Shown piece by piece: positions 31,901 to 39,852 of a stretch of DNA of 61,368 bases. Source of the DNA: Streptomyces phaeochromogenes (GTDB taxonomy: Bacteria; Actinomycetota; Actinomycetes; Streptomycetales; Streptomycetaceae); NCBI RefSeq assembly GCF_001418655.1, contig NZ_LIQZ01000067.1, positions 87,960-149,327 on the forward strand, in the 5' to 3' direction. The notes below the pieces were generated by a model. It was not told the origin of the DNA, searched no databases, and worked only from the letters and a program-made list of their open reading frames with translations. Within the stretch, counting starts at the first letter, position 1, and each line of letters starts with the position of its first letter. A program made the translations under genes and the position numbers.

Positions 31901-32386
31901 ATGACGACAAGGCAACTACCGGTCGCCGAGGGCCTGTTCACCTGGCCGCCCTCCGAATCCGAACCCCTCCGGCTCATCGGTTCCGAGTGCACGGCGTGCG
32001 GTCTGGTGAGCTTTCCGGCCGCCTCGGACTGTGTCCGGTGCGCGAGCGACGAGTCGAAGATACGGCTGCTCGCGGACCGCGGGACGCTGTGGACGTACAC
32101 GACCCAGAACTTCCGCCCGCCGTCCCCGCCCTACGACGGCCCGGAGACCTTCGAGCCGTACTCCGTCGGTTACGTCGAACTCGCCGGCGAGCTGCTGGTC
32201 GAGGCCCGTCTCACCGAACCCGACCCGGAGAAGCTGCGGATCGGGCAGGCCATGCGGCTGACGCTCGTGCCCTACGCCGTGCGGGACGACGGCACCGAGG
32301 TCATGACGTTCGCGTTCGCCCCGGTCGAAGAGTCCATCCCGGTCGAGGAGTTGGCCCAGACAGAGCCGGTAGAGGAGGCGTCATGA
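31901..32386 (+). CDS. DUF35 OB-fold/zinc-ribbon protein 1
   Basis: A 161-residue protein with a rubredoxin-like zinc ribbon (CTAC near residue 30 and CVRC 13 residues later) followed by an OB-fold (GTLWTYTTQNF..., PYSVGYVELAGELLVEARL). DUF35 proteins partner with thiolase-fold enzymes; in steroid side-chain breakdown, ChsH2 carries such a domain and forms an aldolase with Ltp2. Its stop overlaps the ATG of the Ltp-like gene by 4 nt, which supports a complex between the two. It begins one base after the SDR stop. Confidence 0.87.
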   Translation: MTTRQLPVAEGLFTWPPSESEPLRLIGSECTACGLVSFPAASDCVRCASDESKIRLLADRGTLWTYTTQNFRPPSPPYDGPETFEPYSVGYVELAGELLVEARLTEPDPEKLRIGQAMRLTLVPYAVRDDGTEVMTFAFAPVEESIPVEELAQTEPVEEAS

Positions 32387-33531
32387 CCGAGGCCGTCATC
32401 ATCGGGGTGGGGCTCCACCCCTTCGGCCGGTTTCCCGGCAAGCCCGCCATGGACATGGGCGCGGACGCCGTACGGCTGGCGCTCGCCGACGCGGGCGTCA
32501 CCTGGCCGCAGATCCAGGGTGGTTACGTCGGCAGCTTCGAGGTCGCGAACCCGGACGCGATCGTCGGCAAGCTGGGCCTGACCGGCGTGCCGCTGCGTGG
32601 CGTGTTCAACGGCTGCGCCACGGCCGGCACGGCGGTGGCCCTGGCTGCCCGGGCCATCGAGACCGGCGAGCACGACCTGACCATCGCCATCGGTCTGGAC
32701 AAACACCCGCGCGGCGCGTTCGCCGCGGACCCCTCCGTCGCGGGCATCCCCTCCTGGTACGGACAGACCGGGCTCTTCCTCACCACCCACTTCTTCGGCA
32801 TGAAGATCAACCGCTATATGCACGACCACGGCATCTCCCACGAGACGCTCGCGCGCGTGGCGTCGAAGAACTTCCGCAACGCGGCCGGAAACGAGAAGGC
32901 CTGGCGCCGAACTCCCCTCACACCTGAGGAGGTCCTCGCCTCCCCGGTCCTCAACTACCCGCTCCGCCAGTACATGTACTGCGGCCCGGACGAGGGCGCC
33001 GCGGCCCTCGTGCTGTGCCGCGCCGACCAGGCCCACAAGTACACCTCCACGCCCGTACGGATCCGGTCCACCTCCCTGCGCAGCCGCAGGCTCGGCGCCT
33101 TCGAGGTGCAGAGCCCGTCGTTCCCCGTCGGAGAGCCGGTGGAAAGCCCGACGGTCGACGCCTCACGCGAGGCGTACGAACGGGCAGGCATCGGACCCGA
33201 GGACGTCGACGTCGCCCAGCTCCAGGACACCGACGCCGGGTCGGAGATCATCCACATGGCGGAGAACGGCCTCTGCAAGGACGGCGAACAGGAACGCCTC
33301 ATCGCCGAAGGTGCCACCGAGATCGGTGGCCGCCTTCCGGTCAACACCGACGGCGGCCTGCTCGGCAACGGTGAGCCCATCGGGGCCTCCGGCCTGCGCC
33401 AGATCCACGAGATCGTGCTCCAGCTGCGCGGCACGGCGGGCACCCGGCAGATCCCCGGCACTCCGCGCGTCGGCTACACCCACCTGTACGGCGCGCCGGG
33501 CGTGTCGGCGGTGACGATCCTCTCGACCTGA
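32383..33531 (+). CDS. thiolase-fold lipid-transfer (Ltp-like) protein 1
   Basis: A 382-residue SCP2-thiolase/Ltp-like protein. The N-terminal thiolase Cys is kept (VFNGCATAGTAVALAA, Cys78), and the end has DGGLLGNGEPIGASGLRQIHEIVLQL and HLYGAPGVSAVTIL, where classic thiolases have His-containing GHPxGxSG and CxG motifs, so the second catalytic Cys is missing. It could be a thiolase variant or, with its DUF35 partner, a retro-aldolase that cuts a C-C bond in a hydroxyacyl-CoA. Its ATG lies inside the partner's end (ATGA). Confidence 0.85.
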   Translation: MTEAVIIGVGLHPFGRFPGKPAMDMGADAVRLALADAGVTWPQIQGGYVGSFEVANPDAIVGKLGLTGVPLRGVFNGCATAGTAVALAARAIETGEHDLTIAIGLDKHPRGAFAADPSVAGIPSWYGQTGLFLTTHFFGMKINRYMHDHGISHETLARVASKNFRNAAGNEKAWRRTPLTPEEVLASPVLNYPLRQYMYCGPDEGAAALVLCRADQAHKYTSTPVRIRSTSLRSRRLGAFEVQSPSFPVGEPVESPTVDASREAYERAGIGPEDVDVAQLQDTDAGSEIIHMAENGLCKDGEQERLIAEGATEIGGRLPVNTDGGLLGNGEPIGASGLRQIHEIVLQLRGTAGTRQIPGTPRVGYTHLYGAPGVSAVTILST

Positions 33532-33560
33532 GAGCGACCCGAGAACACAGGGAACCCGTG

Positions 33561-34805
33561 ATGGAACAGGACATGCAGGACTTCGCCGCCGAGGTGCGCC
33601 GCTTCCTCGACGCCCACGTGACAAAGGCCCCCGACCACACCGCCTTCACCTGGGGTGAGGGCGACGACACGATGGCGTACTTCAGCAGCCTCCCGCCCGA
33701 GGAGGAGCGCGAGCACGTGCAACGGGCGCGGGAGTGGCAGCGGATCCGCCACGAGAACGGCTTCGGCTGGATCACCGGCCCGCCCGAGTACGGCGGCCGT
33801 GGCCTCACCCCCGTCCATGACCTGCTCTACGACGCCATCGAGTCCGAGTACGACGTCGCCGACACCGGCACGCTGAGCGTCATCGGCCTGGGCATGATCG
33901 GCCCGACGATCCTCGCCCACGCCCAACCCCGCATCAAGGACCGCTGGTTGCCCGCGATGTACCGCGGGGACGCCATCGCCTGCCAGCTGTTCAGCGAGCC
34001 GGGCGCGGGATCGGACCTGGCGAGCGTGGCGACGAAGGCCGTCCGTGACGGAGAGGACTGGGTGCTCAACGGGCAGAAGGTGTGGACCTCGGTCGCCCAG
34101 CACAGCCAGATCGGCCTCGCACTGACCCGTACGAACCCGGACGCGCCCAAGCACCGCGGCATCACGGCCTTCCTGGTCCCCATGGACGCCCCCGGTGTGG
34201 AGGTCCGGCCGCTGAGGCAGATGACCGGCGGCGCGGACTTCAACGAGGTCTTCCTCACCGACGTACGCGTCCCCGACGACCACCGCCTCGGCGAGGTCGA
34301 CGGCGGCTGGACCGTCGCCCTGACCACCCTGATGAACGAGCGCGCGACGGTCGGCAGCGAGGGCGCGGGCCCGGTGGCCGCGGCCCTGTCCCCGGACCGG
34401 CTCTCGGCACTGATGCGTGCCACCTGGACCTGGGACGACCGCGCCCTGCGCGCCCGTCTCGCCGAACTCCTCGTGGACGCCATGGCCACCGAACACCTCA
34501 ACACGCGCGCCCTGCGCAGACTCCGCGGCGGGGTCGCACCCGGCCCCGAGATGTCCGTCTCGAAGCTGATGTACGGTCAGAACCTCACCCGGGCCGCCCA
34601 CTTCGTCTCCGACGTCCTCGGCCCCCGCGTGATCGCCGACACCGGCAAGTGGGGCACGTACGCCTGGTCCGAACTCCTCCTGGCCACCCCGGCGTTGCTC
34701 ATCCTCGGCGGCACCGAGGAGATCATGAAGAACATCCTCGCGGAACGCGTCCTCGGTCTGCCGAAGGAACCGGCCGTCGCCACGACCAAGGAGGTGCGGT
34801 CGTGA
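33561..34805 (+). CDS. acyl-CoA dehydrogenase 2 (alpha-type partner)
   Basis: A 414-residue acyl-CoA dehydrogenase of the longer FadE type. The FAD strand FSEPGAGSDLASVATKAVRDGEDWVLNGQKVWTS is complete, and the ending LLILGGTEEIMKNILAERVLGLP is the family tail with Gly-Gly in place of the YEGT Glu. It is paired with the shorter dehydrogenase that starts 4 nt before its stop. Adjacent long plus short FadE genes form alpha2beta2 enzymes in actinobacterial side-chain oxidation of steroids; that is the likely form here. ATG 33561 chosen; a GTG one codon earlier is possible. Confidence 0.88.
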   Translation: MEQDMQDFAAEVRRFLDAHVTKAPDHTAFTWGEGDDTMAYFSSLPPEEEREHVQRAREWQRIRHENGFGWITGPPEYGGRGLTPVHDLLYDAIESEYDVADTGTLSVIGLGMIGPTILAHAQPRIKDRWLPAMYRGDAIACQLFSEPGAGSDLASVATKAVRDGEDWVLNGQKVWTSVAQHSQIGLALTRTNPDAPKHRGITAFLVPMDAPGVEVRPLRQMTGGADFNEVFLTDVRVPDDHRLGEVDGGWTVALTTLMNERATVGSEGAGPVAAALSPDRLSALMRATWTWDDRALRARLAELLVDAMATEHLNTRALRRLRGGVAPGPEMSVSKLMYGQNLTRAAHFVSDVLGPRVIADTGKWGTYAWSELLLATPALLILGGTEEIMKNILAERVLGLPKEPAVATTKEVRS

Positions 34806-35923
34806 CCGCCGACGAGAGCGAACTGCTCGAACTGCGTTCCTCTGTAAGGGAGTTCCTCGAAGCCAAGTCACCCGAGGAAGCCGTGCGCAAGCTCATGGAG
34901 AGCGAACCGCGCTTCGACCCGGCGGTGTGGGCGCAGGCCGCCGACCAACTGCGGCTGCCGGGGCTGGTGATCCCGGAGGAGTACGGCGGTGACGGCTTCG
35001 GCCCGGTCGAACTCGGCGTCGTACTGGAGGAGATGGGCCGCGCCCTGCTGTGCGCGCCCTTCTTCGCAACAGTCGTCCTGGCCGCCCAGGCACTGCTGGC
35101 CTCGGGCGACAGCGAGGCCTGCGCTCGCCACCTCCCGGGCATCGCCTCGGGTCGGACCACGGCCACCCTCGCCGTCGCCGAGGACAGCGGCTCCTGGGAC
35201 CCTGCCCTGATCTCCGCACGTGCCGTGCCGGACGGGGGCGGAGACGGCGCCTGGCGGCTGAGCGGTCGCAAGGCCTTCGTCATCGACGGTACGACGGCCG
35301 ATCTGCTCCTCGTCGTCGCCCGCACTGTCGCCGGCCCTTCGCTGTTCGCCGTCGACCGGCGGGCGACGGGACTGGAGGCCGAACCGATGGAGACCCTGGA
35401 CGCCACCCGAGCGATGGCCCGGCTGACGTTCGACGCCGTGCCCGCCACACTCGTCGGCGCGGACGGGGCGGGTGGCCGCGTCATGGCGAAGGTCCTGGAC
35501 ATCGCCACGGTCGGGCTGGCCGCCGAGCAGGCGGGCGGGGCCCGCCGGTGTCTGGAGACGAGCGCCGACTACGCCCGTACCCGGCATCAGTTCGGCCGGC
35601 CGATCGGTTCCTTCCAGGCCGTCAAGCACAAGTGCGCGGACATGCTCGTCCAGGTGGAGCTGGCCGAGGCCGCGTCCCGAGAGGCGGCACGGCTGGCTGC
35701 CGAGGGCGCCCCCGACTTCCCGGTCGCCGCCGCCGTCGCCCACGCCTGCTGTTCACGGGCCTACGTGTTCGCGGCCATGGAGAACATCCAGGTCCACGGC
35801 GGCATCGGCTTCACCTGGGAGCACCCTGCCCACCTGTACTTCCGGCGGGCCAAGTCCTCACAACTGCTCTTCGGCGGCCCGGCGGTGTACCACGAACGAC
35901 TGCTGGACCGGCTCGGCATCTGA
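34802..35923 (+). CDS. acyl-CoA dehydrogenase 3 (beta-type partner)
   Basis: A 373-residue acyl-CoA dehydrogenase whose FAD-contact strand is degenerate (TLAVAEDSGSWDPALISA lacks the usual EP-x-AGSD), while the C-terminal half is well kept (ARTRHQFGRPIGSFQAVKHKCADM, ENIQVHGGIGFTWEHPAHLYFRRAK). This split of features is seen in the beta subunits of heteromeric FadE pairs, which lend their FAD-binding part to the partner. Its GTG overlaps the previous stop (GTGA). It is the last gene of the 28926-35923 operon. Confidence 0.87.
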   Translation: MTADESELLELRSSVREFLEAKSPEEAVRKLMESEPRFDPAVWAQAADQLRLPGLVIPEEYGGDGFGPVELGVVLEEMGRALLCAPFFATVVLAAQALLASGDSEACARHLPGIASGRTTATLAVAEDSGSWDPALISARAVPDGGGDGAWRLSGRKAFVIDGTTADLLLVVARTVAGPSLFAVDRRATGLEAEPMETLDATRAMARLTFDAVPATLVGADGAGGRVMAKVLDIATVGLAAEQAGGARRCLETSADYARTRHQFGRPIGSFQAVKHKCADMLVQVELAEAASREAARLAAEGAPDFPVAAAVAHACCSRAYVFAAMENIQVHGGIGFTWEHPAHLYFRRAKSSQLLFGGPAVYHERLLDRLGI

Positions 35924-35990
35924 AGCCGTAGCCGTAGCCGTAGTCGAAGCCCAAACCGTAGCCGAGGCCGAGGCCGAGGCCGACGCCGCG
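35924..35990. repeat. hexanucleotide repeat tract between convergent genes
   Basis: About ten imperfect copies of GCCGTA / GCCGAG fill the whole gap between dehydrogenase 3 and the kinase gene. The tract is degenerate in the middle (GTCGAAGCCCAAACC). It starts right after the stop on one side and ends at the stop on the other, so it may be a slippage product in the shared 3' region. No stable hairpin is evident. Confidence 0.6.
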
Positions 35991-37997
35991 TCAGGACCAG
36001 TTCCATGCCTGGTTGGTGTTGCCCGCGCAACCCCATCCCTGCACCCTTTGACCGTCCTGGCCGGAGGTTTCGGCCTGCGCGTCCAGGCAGAGGCCGCCCG
36101 GGACACTGACCAGTGTTCCGCCGCCACCGAGGCGCCATCTCTGGGCGCTCTGCCCGTCGCAGTTCCTGGCGCGGATCTGCTGGCCGTTCTGGGCTGCCGT
36201 GCCGGCGTCCAGGCAGAGGTGGTTGCCCTGGTTGACGACCAGGTACTGGGAGTCCTGACCGGACACCCGGTACAGCGCCCACTTCTGGGTGGCCGTGTCC
36301 TGGCATCCCCACACCTGTGCGTCCGGCTCGCGGGTATCGAGGCACCGGGCGATCGACGCGCCGTTGATGCTCTGGGTCACCGTGACCGAGCCGGCCTTGA
36401 CCGGCCCGGGCGGCTTTCCGTACAGCAGCTTCTTGGTCGCCCCGCCGACCCTCCCGTCGACGGTGATCCCGGCCTCGCTCTGGAGAGCCCTGACCGCGGT
36501 GACCGTCGCCTCCCCGAACCGCCCGTCGATCGTGACGCGCAGTCCGTGCCCGCCGAGACGCATCTGCAGTGCCTCGACGCAGACTCCCTGGGACCCCGGC
36601 ACGATCTCGGCGGGACAGGGAGCGGTGCGGATGTCCAGCGTCGCGGGATCCCGCGGGCCCCCGGCGCTGGGGGATTTCTCCGCCGCCCGGTCGGGGCCCG
36701 TCTTCGACGGAGTGGCCTTGGGCGCCTTCTGTGAACTGGTGGGCACCGAGACCGGGTTCTCCGTCACGGCCGACGAGGCCTCCGGCCCGGGGCCGGCCGT
36801 GGGTGTGCTGTCGTCCTGCCGCAGAAGGGCGACGGTGATGCCCCCGGCGACCAGGAGGCCCGCCATGGCAGTGGCGCCCGCCATCAGTTTCCTGCGCCTT
36901 CCGGGCGTCGGCTTTCTGCGCCTCCCGGGCGCCGGCGGGGCAGGGGCGTCGGACGCGACGGAGCCGGTGGACGGGTCCATGGGCAACGGGTTCACGGGCG
37001 ACGGGTCCATGGGCGGCGCCGCGGCGAGGGCGACGGGGCGTCCCTCGCGCAGGGGCGCCCACTTCGGGGCGGACCGGGGCGGCTGCCCGTCCGGGGCCGG
37101 CAGCTGGTGCCCGATGGCGGTCCTGAAAACCGCCTCGGGTAATGGTCGGCTCCGAGGATCCTTGTCCAGACATGCACGGATGAACTCGGCCAGGTCCGCG
37201 TCGACGGCCGCCACCTTGGCGAGGACCTCCTCCCGCGGCGGTTCGAAGGCCACCCGGTGCAGGACGTCGACACCCGTCCCCTCGCCGAACGGCGCGCGCC
37301 CGGTGACGGCGTAGGCGAGGGCGGAGGCCAGCGCGAAGATGTCCGAGGCGACGGTCACCTCGTTGCCTCTGACCTGTTCCGGGGACATGAAGGCGGGGGT
37401 ACCCACGTTCTGGCCCGTGACGGTGATCGAGGCGTCGTCGGTGGCCTGGACGACACCGAAGTCGATGACGCGGGCGCCGTCGGCCGCCAGGATGACATTG
37501 GACGGCTTGAGGTCCCGGTGGACGATCCCCGCGCGCCAGATGGCTTCGACCGCACGCCCCATGTCCGCCATCAGCCGCCAGGCCGCCGTCGCGTCGATCG
37601 GCCCGCGCGCGGTGACGACCTCGTCGAGCGTCGGCCCTGGGACGTACTCGGTGGCGACCCACACCAGGTCCTCGTCGAAGCCACTGCCCAACAGTCGTAC
37701 GATGTGCGCCCCCTGGACGCGGTCCAGCGCACCGACCTCGCGCTCGAAACGCTTGCGGAAGAGGGGGTCCTCCGCGTATTCGGACCGGATCACCTTGACC
37801 GCGGCCATTCCCGTCCCGCCGACGGTGTCCCGGCCGAGATAGACCCGGCCCATCCCGCCGCTGCCCAGCCGTGACATCAGCACATAGGGGCCGACCCGTG
37901 AGGGGTCGTTCTTCCGGAGCGGGACCGGGGCCGGCGGGTCCATGCCGACCGCCGCGTAGGCGAGCGCGACGGACCGGTTGAGCTGGGGGTCAGTCAT
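35991..37997 (-). CDS. Ser/Thr kinase with peptidoglycan-binding and ricin-lectin domains
   Basis: A 668-residue membrane kinase of the Hanks type. Cytoplasmic kinase domain at about 38-305: glycine loop GSGGMG (45-50), Lys68, HRDLKPSN (160-167), DFG (179-181), MSPEQVRG. A Pro-rich linker leads to one membrane helix at 371-392. Outside are a Thr/Ser/Pro-rich stalk (393-450), a peptidoglycan-binding domain_1 (about 465-527; LQMRLGGHGLRVTIDGRFGEATVTAV) and a ricin-type beta-trefoil lectin (about 540-668; repeated CLDT/CLDA and W motifs). It probably senses cell-wall or sugar polymers. It has no operator of the island type and looks like an unrelated insertion between two catabolic operons. ATG 37997 chosen over one 27 bases earlier. 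Confidence 0.9.
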   Translation of the reverse strand: MTDPQLNRSVALAYAAVGMDPPAPVPLRKNDPSRVGPYVLMSRLGSGGMGRVYLGRDTVGGTGMAAVKVIRSEYAEDPLFRKRFEREVGALDRVQGAHIVRLLGSGFDEDLVWVATEYVPGPTLDEVVTARGPIDATAAWRLMADMGRAVEAIWRAGIVHRDLKPSNVILAADGARVIDFGVVQATDDASITVTGQNVGTPAFMSPEQVRGNEVTVASDIFALASALAYAVTGRAPFGEGTGVDVLHRVAFEPPREEVLAKVAAVDADLAEFIRACLDKDPRSRPLPEAVFRTAIGHQLPAPDGQPPRSAPKWAPLREGRPVALAAAPPMDPSPVNPLPMDPSTGSVASDAPAPPAPGRRRKPTPGRRRKLMAGATAMAGLLVAGGITVALLRQDDSTPTAGPGPEASSAVTENPVSVPTSSQKAPKATPSKTGPDRAAEKSPSAGGPRDPATLDIRTAPCPAEIVPGSQGVCVEALQMRLGGHGLRVTIDGRFGEATVTAVRALQSEAGITVDGRVGGATKKLLYGKPPGPVKAGSVTVTQSINGASIARCLDTREPDAQVWGCQDTATQKWALYRVSGQDSQYLVVNQGNHLCLDAGTAAQNGQQIRARNCDGQSAQRWRLGGGGTLVSVPGGLCLDAQAETSGQDGQRVQGWGCAGNTNQAWNWS

Positions 37998-38111
37998 GGT
38001 GGATCCCGGTCTCTCGCGTGACATGTGCGACGAGCGCGGCGTGCGCGACTGACGTCGGTCAGCGGGAGACTATCCCAACATCCTTGCGAAAATGGTGAGT
38101 TGGTGTTCGAT

Positions 38112-39269
38112 TCAACCTTGTGTCGCCTTTCCCAGCAGCGCCTTCGCGATGATCACCTGCTGGACCTGGCTCGTGCCTTCATAGATACGGAACAGCCGGG
38201 CGTCGCGGTAGAAGCGCTCGACGGCGACCCCGCGCATATAGCCCGCGCCGCCGTGGATCTGCACTGCGCGGTCCGCGACCCGCCACACCATCTCGCTGGC
38301 GAAGTACTTCGTGCAGGACGGGCCGATCTTGGTGTCCGTACCGGCGTCGAACGCGCGGGCGGCCTCCAACACCGTGGCGCGTCCGGCGTAGTAGTCGGTC
38401 ATCGAGTCGGCGACCAGGCCCTGGACCAGCTGGAAGGAGCCGATCAGTTTGCCGGACTGGCGTCGGGTGCCGGCGTACTCGACGGACTCGTGGACCAGCC
38501 GTTCGGCCATGCCCACGCAGAGCGCCGAGATGTGCACCCTGCCGTGCGCGATGCAGCCCATCGCCGTGCCGAAGCCCCGGTTCAGGCCGCCCTCACCACC
38601 GACGAGCGCGGACGCCGGTACGCGTACGTCGTCGAAGAACACGTCCGCCGTCCAGGCGCCGAACTGGCCCATCTTGTGGTCCTTCGGCGCCACGGTGAGG
38701 CCCGGCGTGCCGGCCGGGACCAGGAACGTGGAGATCCCACGGGTGCGCGGGGCGTCGGGGTCGGTGCGGGCGAAGACCATGAACACATCGGCGAGCGGGG
38801 CGTTGGTGATGTACCGCTTGGCGCCGTTGATCACCCACTCGTCGCCTTCCAGATGGGCGCGCGTGGTGAGCGTCGAGGGGTCGGACCCGGCCTCGGGCTC
38901 GGTGAGCGCGAACGACGCCAGTACGTCACCGGAGGCGATCCTCGGCAGCCACTCGGCCTTCTGTTCCTCCGTGCCGCCGACCATGAGGACATGACCCGCG
39001 ATGCCGTTGTTGGTCCCGAACATCGACCGCAGGGACGGGGTCGTGTAGCCGAGCTCGAACATGAGCTGGGCCTCCTCGTACATCGACAGCCCCAGCCCGC
39101 CGTACTCCTCGGGCAGCGCGAAGCCGAACAGGCCCATCTTCTTGGCCGCCTCGCGGATCTCCGCGGGCATCTCGTCCTTCTCGTCGATCTCCGCCTCGAG
39201 CGGCACGACACGTTCCCGGACGAAGCGCCGGACCTCGGACAGCACCGCGCTGAAGTCAGCCGCGTCCAT
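38112..39269 (-). CDS. acyl-CoA dehydrogenase 4 (canonical)
   Basis: A 385-residue acyl-CoA dehydrogenase with all classical features: ALTEPEAGSDPSTLTTRA (FAD strand), AGTRRQSGKLIGSFQLVQ, the loop VQIHGGAGYMRGVAVERFYRDAR and the catalytic Glu in RIYEGTSQVQQVIIA. Of the eight dehydrogenases here it is the one that most clearly keeps the MCAD-type base. ATG 39269 has AGGGAG five bases upstream. It is the last gene of the leftward operon starting at 43555; a short 9 nt repeat lies just before it. Confidence 0.92.
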   Translation of the reverse strand: MDAADFSAVLSEVRRFVRERVVPLEAEIDEKDEMPAEIREAAKKMGLFGFALPEEYGGLGLSMYEEAQLMFELGYTTPSLRSMFGTNNGIAGHVLMVGGTEEQKAEWLPRIASGDVLASFALTEPEAGSDPSTLTTRAHLEGDEWVINGAKRYITNAPLADVFMVFARTDPDAPRTRGISTFLVPAGTPGLTVAPKDHKMGQFGAWTADVFFDDVRVPASALVGGEGGLNRGFGTAMGCIAHGRVHISALCVGMAERLVHESVEYAGTRRQSGKLIGSFQLVQGLVADSMTDYYAGRATVLEAARAFDAGTDTKIGPSCTKYFASEMVWRVADRAVQIHGGAGYMRGVAVERFYRDARLFRIYEGTSQVQQVIIAKALLGKATQG

Positions 39270-39276
39270 GTCGACT

Positions 39277-39312
39277 CCCTGATAGTCCTGATAACCCTGA
39301 TGGCCCTGGTTG
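39277..39312. repeat. four 9 nt tandem repeats
   Basis: CCCTGATAG, TCCTGATAA, CCCTGATGG and CCCTGGTTG follow one another between the DoxX stop and the start of dehydrogenase 4. The ribosome binding site of the latter lies in the first unit, so repeat number could affect its translation. Confidence 0.55.
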
Positions 39313-39315
39313 TAA

Positions 39316-39852
39316 TCAGTGATCTGTTTGTGTCTCGTCCGGCTTCCGCTCCGGCCGGTAACACACGGCCAGCAGCGCCGCCGCGCTCGCCGTGCCGATG
39401 CCCGCGGCCAGCAACGCGGGCCCCGCGCCCGCCCGTTGGCGTCGCAGCAGCCCGTCGAGCGAGTACCTGCCGTTGCCCAGCGCCGCCAGCGCGACGGCGG
39501 CGCCGCCCACGACACCCACGTACTCCCAGCCGCCCTTGAAGACGAAGAAGCCCTTGCCTCGGTGGTCGGTCCGGGCCGCCACGGCCATCAGGCCGACGGC
39601 TGCCGCCGCCGGGAGGGGGTTGGCCGCGCCCAGGGTGATGCCCACGCCCGCAGCCATCTCGGTCCCGGCGGCCATCCGGGCGTGCGTCTCGGGCGGCTTC
39701 AGGCCGAGTGCCTCGAACCAGCCCGCCGTGCCCTTGAGCCCGCCAGGACCGGCGACCTTGTTCCAGCCGTGCGCGAAGAGCATCGGGCCCAGCGTCGCGC
39801 GCAGCACGAGAGCCGCGACGTCGTGGCCGCCCCCGATGCCCCGGGCCTTCAC
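39316..39852 (-). CDS. DoxX-family membrane protein
   Basis: A 178-residue integral membrane protein with four hydrophobic segments. LRATLGPMLFAHGWNKV and the later GWFEALGLKPPETHARMAAGTEMAAGVGITLG match DoxX/quinone-binding-like proteins. DoxX relatives have been linked to redox partners and quinone chemistry; a link to the local dehydrogenases is only suggested by location. The GTG start overlaps the SDR stop (GTGA), so it is coupled to that gene. Confidence 0.85.
   Translation of the reverse strand: MKARGIGGGHDVAALVLRATLGPMLFAHGWNKVAGPGGLKGTAGWFEALGLKPPETHARMAAGTEMAAGVGITLGAANPLPAAAAVGLMAVAARTDHRGKGFFVFKGGWEYVGVVGGAAVALAALGNGRYSLDGLLRRQRAGAGPALLAAGIGTASAAALLAVCYRPERKPDETQTDH

Noticed and set aside
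35991..36400. Ricin-lectin region as a separate secreted lectin gene
   Set aside because: The frame is continuous with the kinase and no start or signal peptide lies before the lectin, so it is one protein.
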